Part shown: piece after piece, positions 4,289 to 5,939 of the stretch | Numbering within the stretch: the stretch's first letter is position 1 | Layout of the letters: every line of letters begins with the position of its first letter | Assembly (NCBI GenBank): GCA_016795125.1 | Contig: JAEUIG010000426.1 | Coordinates: 1-5,939 of the forward strand | Direction of reading: 5' to 3' | DNA length: 5,939 nt | DNA from: Planctomycetaceae bacterium | GTDB taxonomy: Bacteria; Planctomycetota; Planctomycetia; Planctomycetales; Planctomycetaceae | Position numbers and translations under genes: made by a program | The notes under the pieces: generated by a model | Database searches by the model: none | The model's input: the letters and a program-made list of their open reading frames with translations, nothing else | What the model was told of the DNA's origin: nothing

Positions 4289-5686
4289 ATGAAACGCAAG
4301 ATGTGGATCGCTCTGGTAACCGCGCTGATGTCGTGGACCGGAGCGGACAGCGCCGATGCCGGCCTGTTCTGTGGTGCGGGCGGATACAACTCCTGCCCGC
4401 CAAGTTGCTGCGCGCCCACTGGCGAATACTGCCAGGCACGCGTCAGCCACTGCCCGAGCTACCGCACCGTCCAGGAGACGGTCTGGGAGACGGAAGAATA
4501 CTGCTGCCCGGAGACCGTCAACGAAACCGTGATGGAACAGGTGCCCGTCACCTGCTCCCGCACCGTCTACGACACCTGCTATCGTGACGAGTGCTATACG
4601 GTCTGCCGCCCCTGCTACCAGACCTGCTACCGTGACGAATGCTTCACGGTCCGCAAGCCCTGCTATCAGACCTGCTACCGCACCGTCTGCTGCAAGGTCC
4701 GCAAGCCCTGCTACAAGACGTGCTACAAGGACGTCTGCTACACGGTCTGCCGCCCCTGCTACCAGACCTGCTACCGCGACGTCTGCTGCACCATCAAGAA
4801 GCCCTGCTACCAGACTTGCTACCGCGAAGTCTGCTGCACCGAATATCGCACCGAGTACAAGACCTGCTACCAGGACGTCTGCTACACGACCTGCCGCCCG
4901 GTCACGGAAACCAAGTGCGTGGACGTGCAGTGCGGCGAATGGAAGACCGTCACCGAGTACGTCCCCGGCCCGGTCTGCAGCGATCCGTGCGGCAATCAGT
5001 CTCAGTGGGGCTGGGATCCGAACAGCTGCACCTGCACCTACACACCGAGCTGCTGTGCCCCGGCCGACCCTGTCGTGCATTGCCCTGGCCGGACCGTCTG
5101 CCGCCAGGTGTGGTGCCCGAAGGTCGTCCAGCAGCAGGTCACCTGCACCCGATACGTCCAGGAAGTCAAGCACTGCAAAGTGCCGTACACTACCTGCCAT
5201 CGCGTCCCGGTGTGCGTGACGAAGCGCGTCCCCTACACGACCTGCACCTGGACCTGCCAGACGGTCACCAAGCGGGTCCCGTATACGACCTGCACGATGG
5301 TCCGTGAATGCCAGACCAAGCGGGTCCCCTACACGACCTGCACCTGGACGGAAGAATGCGTCACGAAGCAGGTGCCCTACACGACCTGCACCTATACCTG
5401 CGAAGTGCAGACCCGCAAGGTCCCGTACGTGACCTGCACGATGGTGAAGCAGACCTGCACCCGCAAGGTGCCGTACTGCGTCGCCCGTCAGGTGTGTGAG
5501 ACCAAGATGGTTTGCCAGCCCCGCTGCGTCTCCCGGACCGTGATGGTCAGGAAGACTCGGTGCGTGCCGCGAGTCGTCTGCCGGCAGGTGCCGTGCGATC
5601 CGGCCTGTGCCGATCCCGCCGCCTGTGCGCCGAGCTGCGGCGCGCCGGCCCAGTGTGCCGCTCCGAGCTGCTCGGTCCCGCAGTAG
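4289..5686 (+). CDS. Secreted cysteine-rich YTV-type repeat protein of the cell surface
   Basis: A 465-residue protein with 71 Cys (about 15 percent). Residues 1-24 look like a signal peptide: MKRK, a hydrophobic WIALVTALMSW, and an ADA-G cleavage site. Two modules follow, each opening with PSCCAP (residues 38 and 253). Module 1 holds seven 16-residue units of the type CYQTCYRDVCYTVCRP (93-204) plus a decayed eighth. Module 2 holds six VPYTTC units, also 16 residues (298-393), plus a degenerate seventh. A Cys/Pro/Ala-rich tail ends the protein, including PSCGAP. This is the repeat style of the planctomycete YTV family, whose members are exported and linked to the cysteine-rich protein wall; extensive disulphide bonding is the expected structural role. 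No enzymatic motif is seen; metal binding is a weaker alternative. It is probably monocistronic: a clear ribosome site, a large upstream gap and an intrinsic terminator downstream. Confidence 0.88.
   Translation: MKRKMWIALVTALMSWTGADSADAGLFCGAGGYNSCPPSCCAPTGEYCQARVSHCPSYRTVQETVWETEEYCCPETVNETVMEQVPVTCSRTVYDTCYRDECYTVCRPCYQTCYRDECFTVRKPCYQTCYRTVCCKVRKPCYKTCYKDVCYTVCRPCYQTCYRDVCCTIKKPCYQTCYREVCCTEYRTEYKTCYQDVCYTTCRPVTETKCVDVQCGEWKTVTEYVPGPVCSDPCGNQSQWGWDPNSCTCTYTPSCCAPADPVVHCPGRTVCRQVWCPKVVQQQVTCTRYVQEVKHCKVPYTTCHRVPVCVTKRVPYTTCTWTCQTVTKRVPYTTCTMVRECQTKRVPYTTCTWTEECVTKQVPYTTCTYTCEVQTRKVPYVTCTMVKQTCTRKVPYCVARQVCETKMVCQPRCVSRTVMVRKTRCVPRVVCRQVPCDPACADPAACAPSCGAPAQCAAPSCSVPQ
4565..4900 (+). repeat. 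Seven 48-bp coding repeats (CYxTCY array)
   Basis: Tandem 48-bp units encode residues 93-204 of the YTV protein. Every third unit (1, 4 and 7) ends in CRP, while units 2, 3 and 5 end in RKP or KKP. The DNA also shows the 144-bp super-period: 35 bases from 4598 recur exactly from 4742. Confidence 0.9.
5180..5467 (+). repeat. Six 48-bp coding repeats (VPYTTC array)
   Basis: Six tandem units encode residues 298-393, each starting VPYTTC (VPYVTC in the last) and ending in two basic residues or K-Q; a degenerate seventh continues to about 5515. Cys positions repeat every third unit: 6 and 12 in units 1 and 4, 6 and 10 in units 2 and 5. Units 3 and 6 share TMV after the core. Confidence 0.9.
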
Positions 5687-5703
5687 TCGCGATGAGAGTG
5701 AGA

Positions 5704-5777
5704 CACGGCGGCACGACGCCGCCGTGAACTGAGTGCGGCACAGACGCCGCACAGCGGAGTGTCGGCACTACGCCGAC
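5704..5777 (+). repeat. Three phased hairpins in the 3' UTR of the YTV gene
   Basis: Three stem-loops share the core CGGC-AC(N)AC-GCCG, with the core starting at 5709, 5736 and 5763, exactly 27 bases apart. The stems are 9 bp (5704-5712 with 5718-5726), 7 bp (5733-5739 with 5746-5752) and 6 bp (5761-5766 with 5772-5777). The outer pairs differ between copies but stay complementary, which points to selection for RNA structure. They lie between the stop codon and the terminator. Confidence 0.7.
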
Positions 5778-5795
5778 CCAACATGGCTTCGCCTC

Positions 5796-5834
5796 GCAGG
5801 CCGGTCCACGACGGACCGGCCTGCTTTCTTTGTT
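5796..5834 (+). terminator. Intrinsic terminator of the YTV gene
   Basis: A perfect 12-bp GC-rich stem (5796-5807 with 5813-5824) with an ACGAC loop, followed by TTTCTTTGTT. This is the classic Rho-independent form on the plus strand, about 110 bases after the YTV stop codon. Confidence 0.88.
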
Positions 5835-5876
5835 GGTTGAATGCGAACCTGCGAATGGGTGGTCAAAGGTCGATCG

Positions 5877-5918
5877 CATTTGTCATTGGTCAATTCTCAT
5901 TGGTCATTTGCCATTTGA
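5877..5918. repeat. Heptanucleotide array (CATTGGT type)
   Basis: Six successive 7-mers: CATTTGT, CATTGGT, CAATTCT, CATTGGT, CATTTGC, CATTTGA. They lie in the intergenic DNA after the YTV terminator. No gene is recognised between the terminator and the right edge of the window. Confidence 0.75.
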
Positions 5919-5939
5919 TGGACGCACCGTCAGCGTTCC

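Noticed and set aside
4565..5515. Regular 48-bp repeats as a possible CRISPR array
   Set aside because: The period is entirely coding, units are contiguous without unique spacers, and the frame encodes a secreted Cys-rich protein.
4229..5752. A 507-codon open frame on the minus strand, antisense to the YTV gene
   Set aside because: It is a by-product of the 48-bp repeats and GC-rich codon bias of the sense gene. Its Ala/Gly/Asp-rich repeats match no family, and the sense strand has a signal peptide and good ribosome site.
1..5939. tRNA, rRNA or transposase genes
   Set aside because: No cloverleaf, rRNA-like stretch or transposase motif was recognised by eye on either strand.

Overview
The window looks like a GC-rich planctomycete chromosome fragment. 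The main evidence is a secreted, extremely cysteine-rich protein built from 16-residue YxTC / VPYTTC repeats, the hallmark of the planctomycete YTV cell-surface family. Several intergenic heptanucleotide arrays and a long perfect inverted repeat give it a repeat-rich character. The species cannot be named from the sequence.

Layout, left to right. (1) A plus-strand run of three genes at 2-2077: a LOG/TIGR00730-type Rossmann-fold nucleotide-binding protein cut by the left edge, ribonuclease III (rnc), and a 100-residue unnamed protein with its own good ribosome binding site. A heptad repeat able to fold into a long stem-loop lies between the LOG gene and rnc. (2) A convergent junction around 2078-2222, holding another heptad array and a strong hairpin terminator. 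(3) A minus-strand block at 2223-3426: a free-standing 20-residue lysine/alanine peptide with a textbook Shine-Dalgarno and a structured leader, and behind it a sugar-phosphate isomerase/epimerase-type TIM-barrel protein. (4) A gene-poor divergent interval, 3427-4288, with a perfect 22-bp inverted repeat and short palindromes. (5) The YTV-type repeat protein at 4289-5686, followed by three hairpins spaced exactly 27 nt apart, an intrinsic terminator and a third heptad array.

How the parts relate. The LOG protein, RNase III and the small protein may be co-transcribed. RNase III acts on double-stranded RNA, and a long stem-loop precedes its likely start, so feedback control of rnc by its own product is a reasonable but untested idea. 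The epimerase-like gene and the YTV gene are divergent and probably unrelated in function. The most unusual items are the 20-residue basic peptide gene, the three-unit (48-residue) higher-order periodicity in both halves of the YTV protein, the periodic 3' hairpins behind it, and the RNase III with Ala where a metal-binding Asp is expected.
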